Below, piece after piece: positions 29,101 to 42,429 of a DNA stretch of 64,000 nucleotides. Below the pieces are notes generated by a model, which saw nothing but the letters and a program-made list of their open reading frames with translations, did no database searches and was not told the DNA's origin. Origin of the DNA: Bryopsis sp. KO-2023 (taxonomy: Eukaryota; Chlorophyta; Ulvophyceae; Bryopsidales; Bryopsidaceae). The first letter of the stretch is position 1. The number at the start of each line of letters is the position of its first letter. A program made the position numbers and the translations under genes. Where the stretch lies: NCBI GenBank assembly GCA_030272585.1, contig BSYQ01000006.1:3311001-3375000 (forward strand). The letters run 5' to 3'.

Positions 29101-32100
29101 GATCTGCAGTGTCCAGTCGAAACATTGACGAGTTGAATTCGGTCATTTACGGAACTCTTCACAGAGGCGCATCCACAGACCACCTCCTCCCAGAGAAAAC
29201 ACGATATGCAATTTTGGTATGGCGGATAGACTACTTAGGTTTCAAAGATGTTGACAATCTGTCCTTCCCCCCCCCCACAAAAACAGAGTCAGAAAACTAA
29301 GGATGCAAACCAAAAATCGGGGCAAAAACTTGACATGATTTTGTATAGAATAAAACGGATCGCTTGAACCTTGGACAGAAAGATAGGATTCGAACTCCCT
29401 GAATAATGCCTGGAGGTTGTGTTAAGACCCTTGCTCTATTTGTTGAGTTGTGTGTGTGTGTGTGTGCCCAGGCTTTGGCAGAGGTTTTGAGATGCGTGGA
29501 CGATAGAAAAGCTAAAAATAATCATTCGGGAGACGTGATTCATGTCTGCTTGACTTTCCTGTTGGACGCGCTCAAAAATGTTGACACCAAGAGGCTATGG
29601 AAAGGCAAGTGCGTCAAGTCATTGGTGGAAATACCATAATCATGTCCCTCCATTTATGTGTGGCAAGAAAATATCACATTCTTGTTCAACAGCAGAGATA
29701 CGAAACACGTTCCAACTTACCAAGACCATCACAGTATTTTTTCATGTTGGTCTTTGACCCACTTTTGCACGCTTCTTGCCAGGATTGAAACATGGTTTCT
29801 GAACGATCCACAGAAAAAAAATGTCGACTGTGTGGTGGTTTCATCACTTGTTCATTTTGAATGTCTCAGTTGACTGCCAGGTGACGAACTCGCCACCAGG
29901 AGCCAACGACTGCATTATGAAGGTGTTCGCCTGGTGAGCCGTTTGACCAGCCACTTGGAATCCTGTCCAACCCACTCCAACCTTGTTGAGCGAGGCCTGG
30001 TGGAAACAGAGAAAAAACCCACAGCCACCTGTGAGGCTCCAACACCTCCACAATCGCCCTCGTCTGGGTCTTTACCCCAGACTCAATCGCAGCAGGAAAG
30101 CTCAGCTGTGATTGTCCATAACTGTGTGGCAAGCGAAGAGGTGGAAAGAGAAAGAGGGGGCAACGGGCAAGGAGGTGAGGAATCCATACCGGGCCCGAGT
30201 GTGGATGTCAAGATGGATGTCGGTGGAGGGGCTGTGGTCGATGCTCAGCGAGAACTAGGGGAATCAGACAGTGGATTGAATGGCCTACAGCAAGAGGAAA
30301 CTTCTTGCCAGGAGCGAGGGTCATCCATGGATATGTCGACTCACAGGAATTCGGGGGGGCAATGTTCGTCGATGGATGGAGTTTCGGAACAGAGAACCTC
30401 AGATGGGGGGGAAAGAGGGGGCGGTTCAGGGTCAGCGGCTGAAGCACCTGGGAAAGGATTGGAAAACGGGCATCGCCATTTGCCAACGATATCAGAGACT
30501 CTGGTGGCTTTCGAGGGTGGTTTTGAGCAGCAGGATGGGGAGCCTATACCTCAACGGAGTCATGAACTGGCAAGGAACCAAGAGGTAGGCTGTCATGAAC
30601 TCTGTACATTGCAAGAGGAGGGTTGTTTTCCCCCACACCTTGGTATATTCGCAAGTATATGGATGTTTTTGGTCTGATTTGAGCTGCCCTTCATGGTGTA
30701 GAAAGCCTCGATGCTGGAGAACCCAACTTCAGCATGCAGCAGCTCAGAGGTGGGCGCTGTCGGTGAATCGCCTCAATCGGAACCCGCGTCTGCTGATCTG
30801 ACCCAACCAAGTCAAGACGCCATGGATGTGGAGGCAGACGCACGGCAAAATGAAACCCGTGCTTTACCCAGCAAAGCACAGGACGAAGAGCAAGGGGGGG
30901 ACGCTGGAGATATAGGCACGAGCCAGAACGGCCAGGTTCCAGTTCAAGCCAATGATCAGGAGGAGGGGCCATTGCCGAGTGCCTCAGTATCTGTACTGCT
31001 GAACAAAGTAATGGAGTATTACTTGTTCATTATTTCGGAGGCTGGGGGCGGTTGGGAATGTACCGGGTGCGGACATAAGACGGATGTGGAGTTGGTTCGA
31101 GAAGCTGCCGAGCAGCTGGGGTCTCTTGTTTCTCACTGGGAGGACATGTTGCATGTGGTAACGTCCTGCAAAGGTACCCTGTCGCACCAAATGCATTGTG
31201 CATACGATTCCGTTTTTGGTTTTTTTTTTGTGTTCACCTACTTGCTGACGGTGGTTGTTAAAGGAGTGGGGAAAGGAAAATTCCATCAGCTGGATGCAAA
31301 AAATGGATATGGATGTCGATAATTTTTTACAAGAAAAAAAAAATCACTGGGGTTCGTACTGCATGTGCAGAGGTGGCGGATGTCCTTGTCACATCCTTGC
31401 TGAGCCCTGTGGATTGCATTCGCAAGCAAATGGTGAATCTTGTTCGACGGCTGAACAAATGTGGAGCCAGCGTCGCCCCTTGGCTGTTCCAGCTGCTGAA
31501 AGACCGTCGATGTGTGGCTGATGAGCGAACGGAGTGTTGTCACGAATTCTACGGCTTGCTGCAAGAGTTCTGCCGAGGGTTTGGGAAATGCACGCGTCTG
31601 GTCGAGGTGTGGATAATATTTAGCGGAGTCCCATGATGGTTGATTGTTTTCGTTTTCGTTGTGGATGTGTGGTCACAGGATAATGGAGTGGGTTTTCTTG
31701 CTTTCTGGTGATGTCCGTGTGTCAGTTTGTGTAAAAGTGTCGAGGGTTTTTTCTTGTCAGCTTTCCACCAGGAAAAAACGTAACTCCCTGACATATCCAT
31801 ATTGAATGGGGTTCAATGTGACAGCCCTTTTTTTTTCTTTCTTTTTCAACCAAGGTAGAATTGACATCACAAAGAGCACATGATGTCGAGGTATGTCCAA
31901 AATTTACACACATCTCAAATTCCAATTCCTGGCGGTGGTGTTCTGTTGATCAGTTTTGGGCAAGGAGAAAACACTGGAGCATGGACTACACAATGGGTTT
32001 TTCCTCGAGGTTTTGTTTTATTTTTTTGTGTTTTAGAAGAAACGGAAAACTCTGGGCTTTCTCCTTGCTGAGGCCTGACCTGTGCTGTTAATCAGGTTGA

Positions 32101-35100
32101 GGCTGCGGGTGGTTTGCTTCAGGAGGTGTTGAGGAGTATCCGTGCTCAGCCCTACGAAGAATCCCCCACCGGTCAGAGACTGGGTTGCCAGCTGCGTTTG
32201 CTGACACAGCTTATCAAAATTTTGGAGTCCGAAGCGGCGCCCCCTCAAACTGGCGATAACAAGACCATCAACAGTAACACCTGCAGCAATGAGGAGAAGC
32301 AGGACGAGAAAAAACCGGTCGGAAGCGACACAGCAGTGTGCAAAGAGGGCGACCTGGTCCAGTTCATCATGAAAGGTTTGTGGATTGTGTGTGTGTGTGT
32401 GTGCAATTGAAAAAAGTTCAATCTTTCGATCCAATTCCTTCAAGCTTCAGTATTTTGTTGTCAATTTTTTTATGAGTGGAAAGAATTTGCTGTTCTGCGT
32501 TTCCAGCTGATAAATTTTAAACATATTCAAAACGAGGTCTCAATCAACACAAATACAACTGTCTTGGGTACCAGTGCCCATCATGATTTGAGCATTGGGA
32601 ACGAATAAAACATTGGACGCCTGAGGCTGCTCTGTGCAATATAACCATAGTTTTCTTATGTAAGTTGGAGAAAATTAATATAATCAAATAACACAGAAAA
32701 AACAAACAAGCACCATCTCATTGGGCTTTGTCTGATTCCTTTGTTTGGACCGCTTTTTGATTAGATATTCTGTTTCCTGAGACTTGCCTATTACGAAGAG
32801 AGGGTGAAGGAGTGCCAAGCACAATGGAACTCATGGAAGTGCTCAAGACGAAATCCACGCCTTTGTCAACAAGAGAGGTAGGTTAATTTTGCAGCGAGTT
32901 TTTTGTCACATATGGAGCAGGCAGTACCGTCGCATTCGGATCCTATTATTTTTGTTGAAGGTGGTTTTTTGACTTTTCTCACAAACATGGATACGACACT
33001 TCAGGCAGCGTTTGACCTGTTGCTCGCGTTGATGAAAATCAGCAGTGTGAGTCACACACTGGCGATGGATCTGATTTGGAAACTTCACTTCACCTCCTCT
33101 GCTTTGCGGCAAATGGACACGCACTGGCAACCTGCAAGGTGAATTGCTGATGGAGCCTTAAATGATACTGTGTTTTTCTCTTTACGTTTCACAACAGGGT
33201 ATGAATCTCTCATGTGGACAGTTGCAATTTTGCTGATTTTTATTGAATGCCCGTGCTATTATCATTCCTGTGGTAGGAATCCTTGCAGCTATGTGGGTTT
33301 GCAAAATGCTGGAGCGACATGTTATATGAACGCTGTCCTACAGCAGCTGTTCATGCAACCGTCGATCCGAACTGGAGTTTTGTCGGCAGAAGCAGTGGTC
33401 AACGAAGAGGATAGAGGGGTCTTTTATGCTTTTCAGGTGGGGAATCCCAATTCCACCATATCGTCGTGATTGCGTGAATTGTTGTAATTATTATGTACTC
33501 GACAATGGTTTTCTTTTTCTCGATTGGTTCTATTTTTTGGATCCAAGATGCTGATGAGCCATGCACAGTGTGGTCATTAAACGAGGCAAGTGCAGTCAAA
33601 TGAAATATAAGATACTTGATTTCTATGGCTCGGTGGATTTATGAGGTCGTCTGTGTGTATGTGTGTGGGGTGTGTTTTATTTCAGAGGTTATTTGGGCAT
33701 CTCCTGTGCAGTGACCGAAGTTCTTTTTTCCCTGGGGATTTTATCGAACGATACACTCACAGCGACGGACAGGAAGTTGATATTCGACAACACCACGACG
33801 CATTAGAATTCTTCCAAAGAACACAGGTGAATTGTATATCTCGTGGTGTGGTTGATTGATATCGATATTGGAAGCAGCAGCTGATCAGTAAACATGTTTC
33901 AGCAAGAAAGAGAACTCATGAACAGGTTACCTGTTGTGGTATAATATGTACAGTTTTCTTTTCATTGGAAGTAAAAACATGTGCGATATATTCTTCCTGG
34001 AGTTTTTCTTGATCTGCATTGTGTGTGTGCGTGTGTTGTCACGTTTCAGGAATTAGTAGATGACTATATGTCGAGGCAAGGGTTAAAAGCTGTGATAAAA
34101 AATGCAATCGGAGGGATTTTTTCACAGCAGGTGAGTGAAAATGCTGATATTTGATGTTATGTGATGGATGCATGTACGCTCGCTTAACATTTGTGCAAGA
34201 AATATTAGTCTGTTTGCAGCTTCTTGAATCCCTTCATATGTTGAAATTGGCACCCCATTATCTGGCTCGATTGCCTTGCCAGGTAGCCCTGTGTGTGCAG
34301 AGGAAAAAAAAAAAGAGTTTTACAACTTTGAAAAAGACAAGCAATCAATAAAGTGCCTAACTGGAAACTGGTTTGGTGATGCCATTTGTTTCTTTTTGTT
34401 GAGCAGATAATTTGCAGGGATAGCAGGAAAGTGTTCTTTAGCGAAACACAGCAACCCTACACCGAGGTGACTTTAGAAATGTTTGGCAAAACCAACCTTC
34501 AAGAGAGTTTGGAAGCATATGTCAGTGGCGAGAGGTTAGAGGGCGACAATGCTTATTTTTGCCAAGAGTGGGGAAAAAAGGCAAGTATTTTTTATTCAAT
34601 CTTGTTCGTTTCTTCATTCGGTTGTGTAAGAAGTTTCCAACAGAAAACATAGTGTCCTATTCTATTCGAGAACATTTCTTGCAGACGGTAAATAGCATTG
34701 TCATCACTGGCGTTATTAGTCTTTTTTATTTTGAAAAAGAGTAAAGAAGGGTGTGTGAGAGTGATTTGTTTTTCATCTCTCCTTACGACAAAGTCGCCAA
34801 TGTTCAAGAGATCATTGGCCTAAAATACCCCGCTTCTTAAAAACGATTTTGTTTTTTTCTATAATCAATTTGAATCAGCTCTTTTTGGTTTTAGGTTCCT
34901 GCATTAAAACGCACTTGCATCAAGACACTTCCCAAGACACTGGTTATTCATCTGAAGAGATTTGAACTGGACTACGAAACGATGGAAACATTCAAAATTC
35001 AAGAGCGGTTCGAATTTCCGCTGACTCTGGACATGTTCCCCTACACTTCATCCTTCTTACTACAAAAGGAAGGTATTTGTAAAGAGGTAGGTTGCAGCAC

Positions 35101-37835
35101 AACTGTTGAAACAGAAACAGAAAACACAACTGTTGATGGTTGCTTTATATATATAGATAGATAGTGGTGGAAGGGCACCTCCTGAATGTGTGGTCTGCAC
35201 AGGATGGGGTTAATTGCGACCCTCAGGACAGCATTTGTCCAAGCCAGTGCCAATACCAGCTGATGGGGGTAGTTGTGCACAAAGGGGAAATCGACGGCGG
35301 TCATTACTACTCTTTTGTGAAAGAAAGGCAGTGTGGGGAGAAAATCGATGAGGATTGCGGTTGGTGGCGATTCGATGACAGCTCAGTGGATGAGTGGGAC
35401 ATCGGGCGCTTGGACGAAGATTGTTTCGGTGGGCCAAAAATTGATGACGATTTGACAGATAGGAGGAGCACTGATGTGACTGAGGACACGGTGAAGTCGA
35501 GGTGAATCCAAGTGAATGCTGCTGTACACAGGGAGGGTAGTGATTGCGATTTTGTTTGGAATGGTTTCCTACATCTTTTTAGGTTTTAAAGAAAGTGTTT
35601 TTTAGATGCTTGAATATTTCTTTTTCTTCTTTTTGCCCCGTTTTTGGTTCAGGGCCAACAATGCTTACCTGCTCATTTACGAACAAATACGGCGAGAGTC
35701 CGAGGAGGCTAAGGCCGACGCTATTGTGGGCACAAATGATGATGTGAATCTGCTAAAGAAACAGCTGCCCCTCTCCATTTTTGAGGTACGGCTTTTGATT
35801 TTGAGCACGGAAGAGCTGGAACATAAAGTCAGAAGGGGTCTCCCTCACTTCTCCAGTTCCATTCCTGATTTCCACTGTGCAAAAAAGTGTTGCTTTTCAT
35901 GACAAGCTCCCAGCCACCTCAAACCAAACCTCAAAGAAGATCACTTTTCTGATGGGTTTCCCTTTCCTCTCAGGAAGTCTTGATAGAAAATACTCGGCTG
36001 TTGTCGGCGACCCGAGTAACAGATCGAGGCTTCATGCATTTCATGCAAAAGCTGTTGCACACCATGCCCAACGTCCCGGCCTGCCGGAAAATGCGAAGGC
36101 TCACGCCCCCAGACAGCAAAAGCGGGTCTGGAAGCAGCAGCGGCAGCGACGCTGGCGGTCAGGGAAGCGAGGAATCGCAGGACAGGGAAAACTCATCAGA
36201 AGGCACTGGCCGAAGGGAGGATGCAGAAACAATGGCTCAAAATATCGCAGACCTGGTGTTCGAGTACATGCTGAGGGTACTACTAGTTGCAATGAAACAG
36301 AGCAGAAAATGTGGGCGTGTCGTGCTTTTGGGGTGTTACTGGGAGTCGATTCCTTGTTACGGTGGTCTGACTTATAATATGCCTGATTGTTGTTCTGTTT
36401 TTTTCCCTGTCGAAGATCATGTTCACGCCAGGGGTGTTTTCGGAATCGGATTATGCCTCCTGGGAACAAATCTTGAAGGTGACGCAAGACAGCAGGATTG
36501 CGCTGCACGTGGCCCTGGAGAAGTTGGCTCTTTATGCAGATAGGGTTGCCCGCTGTTTGCTCCCTCACTCCTGCGAGGCTTCGAGTGATTTCGTTTTCCA
36601 CTTTGTTATGATCGTCATCAAGGAGGCCAGAAAAATGAGGCTGGAGCCAGTGAGTGTTGCAACAGTGAACTCATATTGAAATATGGAAACAAGAAACACT
36701 GTTCTGCTTTCTTTTGCACTCTATTCCATCTTGAAAAGTAAAAAATTGGAAGGGGAGGAAGAATTCCAATCTGATTCTCCCAACAGTATTGATTTTTTGT
36801 GGTGTTTCAATGATGTTTGTATTTCAGCTGCCTCAGCGGGATGACGTGAAGAGCTCCCCAATTTACATGCTGGGCTCCGGCATCATCGAAGCATGCGAAT
36901 CTCGTGCAATCATCCCCTTGGACTTGTATCGAGTGTTCGAAGTGGTTCGATGCTGCGCTTTGATGACCTTGAAATGGGGGGACCGAACTCTCATCTTCAA
37001 AGCCCTCAACTCCATGCACAGAACCTCAGCCAAACTCTCGACTCTAGTGTGGGCGGGCAGAAACAACAGCTTGCACAAGAAATTGGAATCCCTGAATGGG
37101 CTGCTGGTGACAAGTGTTCGAAACGTGATCACCGAAATCGGGGAGGATGGTGGTCGAGTCCCGAGAGACATCAAGGACTGTTTCTTCAACGAATGGAACC
37201 CGGATTTTATCAAAGGCTTCGTTCATCCGGTGTTGTTGATACAAGATGTGTTCCTGGAGTTTCTGCAAGCATACATGCGAGACAGCGATACATTGAGCAT
37301 GTGGGTGTTGGATGGGGTGCTGGACTTGTTGACGGAGGAAAACGAACGCCTGGGTTGGCTGGATCAATTCGACAAAATCAGTGCGAGTATTCTGAAGCTG
37401 CTGGCAACACAGGACTGCTTTTACACCCAGTCGCAGAGGGTGCAATACCTCATTACCCCGCGAAGGGAGCATGACAGAGAAGGGTTATATCAAACGGTGT
37501 TTTTGGTGGGCAGGTAAGAATGAACACAGAGATCTGCTTGTGTCGATTAATTCTGTTTTGTAGTTTTGTGACTTTGATGCATATGTGCATGTCTTCAATG
37601 TTGCTTTTTTTCTGTGTTTTTTTGCAGTCACGCGTTGCGGTGGAAATTGATATATTTGGTCATGAGGATTGCGAAACAAGAAAACAGTGAGGACGTCAAT
37701 CAATTGTTCCGAAATGTTGGGAACGAAAGACTGTTGAGTTGGGCTATCAAAGACCCCGCCGTCATTCACCTCGAATCCTACATAGACAGGAAAGAAGTGA
37801 TTGACTGGGTGCGTCAAATCGTCGAAAGTTCGTGA
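23188..37835 (+). CDS. Giant USP9X-type ubiquitin carboxyl-terminal hydrolase
   Basis: Thirty-two exons, all in frame, about 2463 residues (human USP9X about 2550): 23188-23435, 23839-24232, 24663-24731, 24966-25013, 25159-25299, 25535-25669, 26098-26181, 26364-26447, 26725-26904, 27181-27477, 27569-28021, 28142-28296, 28609-28813, 28986-29216, 29472-29608, 29900-30584, 30702-31173, 31371-31606, 32096-32375, 32765-32877, 33005-33138, 33277-33436, 33686-33826, 34050-34130, 34407-34580, 34895-35086, 35203-35501, 35653-35785, 35974-36276, 36416-36649, 36828-37513, 37628-37835. A long helical, ARM-like N-terminal half precedes a C19 cysteine-protease core (33277-35785), then a helical C-terminal part. 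The family removes ubiquitin from substrates in cytosol and nucleus. The 29608/29900 junction is the least certain. There is no in-frame ATG upstream close by, so 23188 is taken as start. Confidence 0.88.
30000..31000 (+). other. Low-complexity acidic/Ser-Gln insert in the USP protein
   Basis: Exons 16 and 17 of the USP gene encode roughly 300 residues rich in Glu, Ser, Gln, Gly and Pro (PTPPQSPSSGSLPQTQSQ; GGERGGGSGSAAEAPGKG; AQDEEQGGDAGDIGTSQNGQ). It lies at about residues 975-1290 between helical blocks and is probably a disordered linker. The frame is continuous with flanking exons. Confidence 0.7.
33277..35785 (+). other. Catalytic (peptidase C19) core of the USP
   Basis: The Cys box is VGLQNAGATCYMNAVLQQLF in the exon at 33277-33436; Cys in GATCYMN is the nucleophile. 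A QHHDALEFF box follows. LPKTLVIHLKRFELDYE precedes the His box, GEIDGGHYYSFVKE, and the Asp comes from WWRFDDSSV, so the triad is intact. The zinc-ribbon Cys pairs typical of USP9X (CEKC) are degraded here: NAYFCQEWGKK keeps one Cys, and ICRDS replaces the first pair. Confidence 0.88.
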
Positions 37836-39543
37836 GGGAAAAAGAACATGTATACAGAAAAGAAAAGCAAAGGGAGAGAGAGAGAGAAAGAGATAGTAAG
37901 AAAATAGTGTAAAAATGCGGAGGAGTTTTTTTTCTTTTCTTTTCGAGCGATCATAATGTTCTGGTCCCCCAACACTTCAGTAGGACACAAAAAATATACA
38001 ATGAAGACTGTTTATCAACGTCTCTCTCTTTCATACTTAATTTCCCCTCCCTGTGCACAGAAAAAAACTTTTTCTCGCTGTTCCCTCCATCTCTTCCTCC
38101 TCTCCCACCCCCCCAAAAAAAAGAAAAAAGAGAAAGGGGGGCGGGGGGGATTGCAAACCTTGTGCATTATTGTCCAGTGAAATAGAGTGACGGTGAGGAA
38201 AATTGTTAAAAGAAAACACAGCAGTAGAAAAACTGATGGGATAAGAACATCGAAGAGAAGTTTTTTCCTACAGGAAAGTTGTGGGTGGGAAACAAGGTAG
38301 CAGTTCTGCACATGCTTTTCAGGAAGTGTTTTGGGTGAGAGATGATGTGTTTTGATGGTGAGAAGGTCAAGTGGGTGGGAGACTTTGTTGTGCGAGTGGC
38401 GGTGGTGAGAAATTTGGGCTTGTCACAAAAGGTTTGGGTGTCAATTGGTCTGGATGTTGTGTAGAGTGGATTTTTAGGACAGATTTGATGTGGTTTCGCT
38501 GGTAAGTTGATACGGTCATATAGATACACAGGGGAGAAATGGGCTTTGGGGAAAAAATTGTGTCTTCGGGTATGATGGACAGCTGATTTCATTTTCCGAA
38601 GTGAAAAAAGGTGGAAAAAAAAAGGGGGGGGGGGGGAAGAGAGGATTCTCGGGTTTGACTCAAGGTGGTGTTGATGTGGATTGCTTTGACTCAAGGAACA
38701 CTTGCAATTGAGGTTGTTTGGCTCTTTTTATTTCTATCGCTTGTGGAAAAGGGGGAGTTGAAAGAGTGGGGGATTAATTAATACACACCAAAAAACGTCC
38801 AACAAGAAGAATACATATACTCGAAGAAGAAAAAAAATTGAAGAATATGGTGTGAGGAAGAGGATATGAACAGAACCGACAGGCCCAGAGGACAATTTTT
38901 TTTTTTTTGATCTGGGGGGAACTTCAAAAAAAACAATTTGGGGCTTTTTAGGGAAGGGTGGGTGGCTGGGTGGGGGGTAATGAATTCACGTGTAACATAA
39001 ACCACAATACATTTATGTGTGTGTGTGTGTGGTGGGGGTTTGAGAAAGTCTGATTCACACACTCTGAAAAACAAAACAAAAGATACACGTGAATGGGAAA
39101 ATATACAAGTTCCAGTGGATACATTTTAATTTCTTTTCTTCTAAAATAGTTTTCCGAAGGGGGTTGGGACAGGATGTACAATGTATAGTGTGTGCAGGGC
39201 GGAACTCGACTGGCATGGAATTCTGTAATGTGAACTTGTAAAATTGTGAGGGGTCAGATAGGCCAAAGCAAGATTTTATACAGTTGTAATATTTGTACTT
39301 GTACAGTGGGAGTGGATTTTGTACCATCTCTTTCATTTCATTGGGTGATAAATTGTGAGTTATTTAAAGGCCGTCGAGCATTCACCAGACAGATAAGCCA
39401 ACAGGTGTGAGTCATGCTGTGTGCACATCATTGATGTGCCACCATAGTTTCCCCCACCAAAACAGTATTTTCAGGCAGGCATTCGTGTCAGACCTGTTTT
39501 GGGGGCTGGGTGTATTTGGCGCTATTGTAAACACTTCTATCTG
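37836..39543. other. Intergenic DNA with homopolymer runs
   Basis: 3' flank of the USP gene and upstream region of the lipase gene. Short A/T/G runs and GT repeats (39016-39030), and a C8A8 tract near 38108. No splice-supported exon seen on either strand. Confidence 0.5.
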
Positions 39544-41538
39544 ATGGTCGGTGTCACAACCCGTTCACTTTTCGCGTTCTCCGTGTTGGTCGCTGTTTCA
39601 GTCGTTTGGGGGGCACCGGATGCAACGGGATGGGGGGATATATCAGGGTTGTTGTCTGGCAGTGTGGATGAGTTTCACTCGCTCGTCGACCCGCTGGCAA
39701 CTATGTCTGTGTTGACGTATATCACTACCAACGGAACGTACTACGACGAAAGGAGACTTGACATGACTGTGGACGGTTTTGTGAAAGACGAGGAGCTCTC
39801 AGTGGAGCAAGACACGGGGGGCATGCGTGCCATCGTGTTCGTACATGAGGTGGGGGTGGGAATGACATTCTATGGAACCTGACCAAGAACTTTCTTTTTG
39901 GTGAAATTCCACTTCAGAAATCAATCCAGGGGGATCTCAGAACTATAATTGAAAGTGTTTCCAAGAGATGTTTTTTTGATGCAGTCCAAAAAACACCATT
40001 AAACTTTCTTGGGGTGGTTGGTTGGAACTACCTAGGCAGGCGGTCGAGTGGGGGTGGCTTATCGAGGGACAGACATGAATTTCAAAACTAGGGGTGGTCA
40101 ACTCGACATTTGTTACGATGGAGTCATGGCGGAGTCCCCTGAACTTTTTCCTTTCTGCAAGCAATTTTCACCTGCAGAATTGGATTACTATGCGCAAGCC
40201 AAGAAGGTGACATTCTATGCCAGTTTTGCCTGGTGTAAATCGTTTTGTATGCCTTATTAGTTTTTACATCCCTTCATTGTTGTTTATCGCTTTTGGTTGG
40301 TCATCTCAGGTCATGAAGGAGACCTTGGCCAAGTATCAAAATATGAGTGTTGTTGTCACTGGTCATAGTCTTGGGTGTGCTCTGGCTGGATTGATGGCTG
40401 TCACATTCCATGACCAAAACGTGACAGGGGTGTGCTTCAGTTTGCCAGGTAACACCAAATAAAACAGCTTTCGAATTTTCTCCTGGGCTTGTGGATTTAC
40501 ACAATCATGCTTCTAAGCTTTTTCTCTTTTTCAATTATTGTCTTTTGGGGGGCAGGTGTGCTGAAGTATGCCATCAAGGAAACAGGTGTATCTGGTGGGG
40601 AAATACGCAAAATGGAAAACATATTTGTCCTGTCTGACACACAGGACCCAGTCACGTTGGAGGCTGTCATAATGGATGTGGCTTTTGGCCAGGTATGTTT
40701 TTGGGAATGGGCTGGTGACACTCTTCATGAGCCAAAGATATTGTGGCAACCTACAGAACGATACAGAGATGGGCACTAAATGAATTGGATTTTTTTTTAC
40801 CACAGAGTGAGAACAATAGAGCAGTCGTATACGGTGGAAGACAGGGTATTTTTCTCTGTGTGACCATCGTGGTATCATTTTGTGCTGTGTTGTTTCTTGC
40901 ATTCTCGATTGAGTTTTCTGTGCTTTTATGATCACCTTCCTCCCTCGCCACAGTATTATGTGTGGCCGACCCAAGTCAATGAAGGGTGCACCTCGTGTTG
41001 CTGTTCTCTGATGGCCAGCAACAATGTGAACATTTTGACGTTGGGTGCCTGCAAGGCGTGTTTCCAATCCAGCCACAATTTTGCGAATTACGTTCAGCAC
41101 CTCATCAGTAATTCAACCACAAAAGCAGAACGGATTGTGGACTTATCGTCCATTGTCCAATGCCAAGTTTGTGGCAGGGAATCTCCACTGGCAAGGAATG
41201 GCGAAAGCGTTGGGTCGAATGAGGGGGACAGCGAGAATGCTGTCGTGGAAGACCCTGACTTGGTTGCTGAGGATTCTGAGGGGCATATATACCCTGCTGC
41301 CATGTCTCAACTGGATCTGACCAGTCGGGATGATGGAAACGAGGAGGAAGAAGTTGTTCCTCTCAGAAAGAATGCATCGTCAGGAATGCAATCCAAAGGG
41401 TTTGTGCTGTTCACTGTTGGATTTTTGTGCGCCCTTATAGGGGTGATGATTGGGACAGCTTTCTATTGCAAAAACAAACGAAAAAGTGCCACAAGCAGGG
41501 TACAATATTTGGAGTTGGAAGAATCAAGTGCATTGTAG
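39544..41538 (+). CDS. Class 3 (alpha/beta hydrolase) lipase with C-terminal membrane anchor
   Basis: Exons 39544-39849, 40036-40206, 40310-40448, 40556-40692, 40806-40826 (a 21-base microexon) and 40954-41538 join in frame to about 452 residues. A signal peptide (FAFSVLVAVSVVWG) starts the protein. Oxyanion-region motif VGVAYRGTD, nucleophile elbow VVVTGHSLGCALAG (Ser near residue 179), acid loop VLSDTQDPV, and a candidate His in SSHNFANYV fit a class 3 lipase triad. A Cys-rich stretch (EGCTSCCCSLM) lies before the His. Near the end is an acidic Ser-rich linker, one transmembrane helix (GFVLFTVGFLCALIGVMIG) and a short basic tail (CKNKRK), so a type I membrane protein in the secretory or vacuolar system is likely. 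The layout recalls lipases of the Atg15 sort only loosely. Substrate unknown. Confidence 0.82.
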
Positions 41539-42429
41539 AATAGAATGTCGTAAAAAGATATAACATTGGTTGGGGTGGGAGGGGTGGAGGGATGTTTGAA
41601 AATATCCAAACCTATATGCATGTTTGGACAGGTATATATGTCCAAATTGACACATTTCTTAATTTGTTGGGTTGGTATTGGGTGGTGGCAGGGGGCCCCA
41701 TCTATCATAAAGGGATTGTTTTGCTTTTGTTTCATCAAAGGCACACCGCAAGGTTACTGCGAAACAATAGTTTGTTTTATTTGAGAGCTACATTTGATTT
41801 TCACTCTCCATTGGAGGTTTGGAAAAGGGGTTCATGGGCTGGACAGGTCACTGGATGGGGGGTTTGCAATAAACTCGATATCTTTGGCGGCCAGGTCCAT
41901 TCCGTATCAGGGTAATAATTCACATTGGATTTACTGCCCTTCTATCATAGTGAATTTCCTTTTCATTGTGTGTTGAAGGAGGGTTGTGGTTTCTTCCAAC
42001 TAGCACTCGAGTAAAGCCTTGTAAAGTGTGCACTGCCACTTGAGTTGTAGCTATGGGTTCCCATCAAAACGGGTCCGTTAACGGGGATGGATCGTTGTTG
42101 AAACAATGAATGCATCTCGACTTGATAGAAAAAATAATTCGTTAGTGTTTACACGAAACGAGAACACAAAACTCTTCAAAGAAAACAAAATTATATGCTT
42201 CTCGACAAACGATCTAGATACCGTGTTTTACAAAATTAATTACGGAAAAAATCGTTACGCTAATTACGGTTTTCGACAAGGTGTAATTAGTTTTACCGTA
42301 ATTAATTTTGCAACACTCTTCGATCGCAAAAGCCTTGTGGGAAAACTCCAGTCGCCTGACCCACCTCAAAACGAGCTTCTGTTGCCCTTAGAAAACAACT
42401 GCCACACGTTTTAAAACCCTAAGAACAAA
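41539..42429. other. Lipase 3' flank and AT-rich DNA, no gene recognised
   Basis: Past 42100 the sequence becomes AT-rich with short inverted motifs around TAATTACGG/CCGTAATTA (42238-42308). An open frame from 42106 to 42414 shows no family resemblance. This is the border between the gene block and the repeat block. Confidence 0.45.

Noticed and set aside
33540..33600. An extra USP exon with MLMSHAQCGH
   Set aside because: It meets a stop at once, and joining 33436 directly to 33686 gives the family-typical FYAFQ/RLFGHLL continuity.
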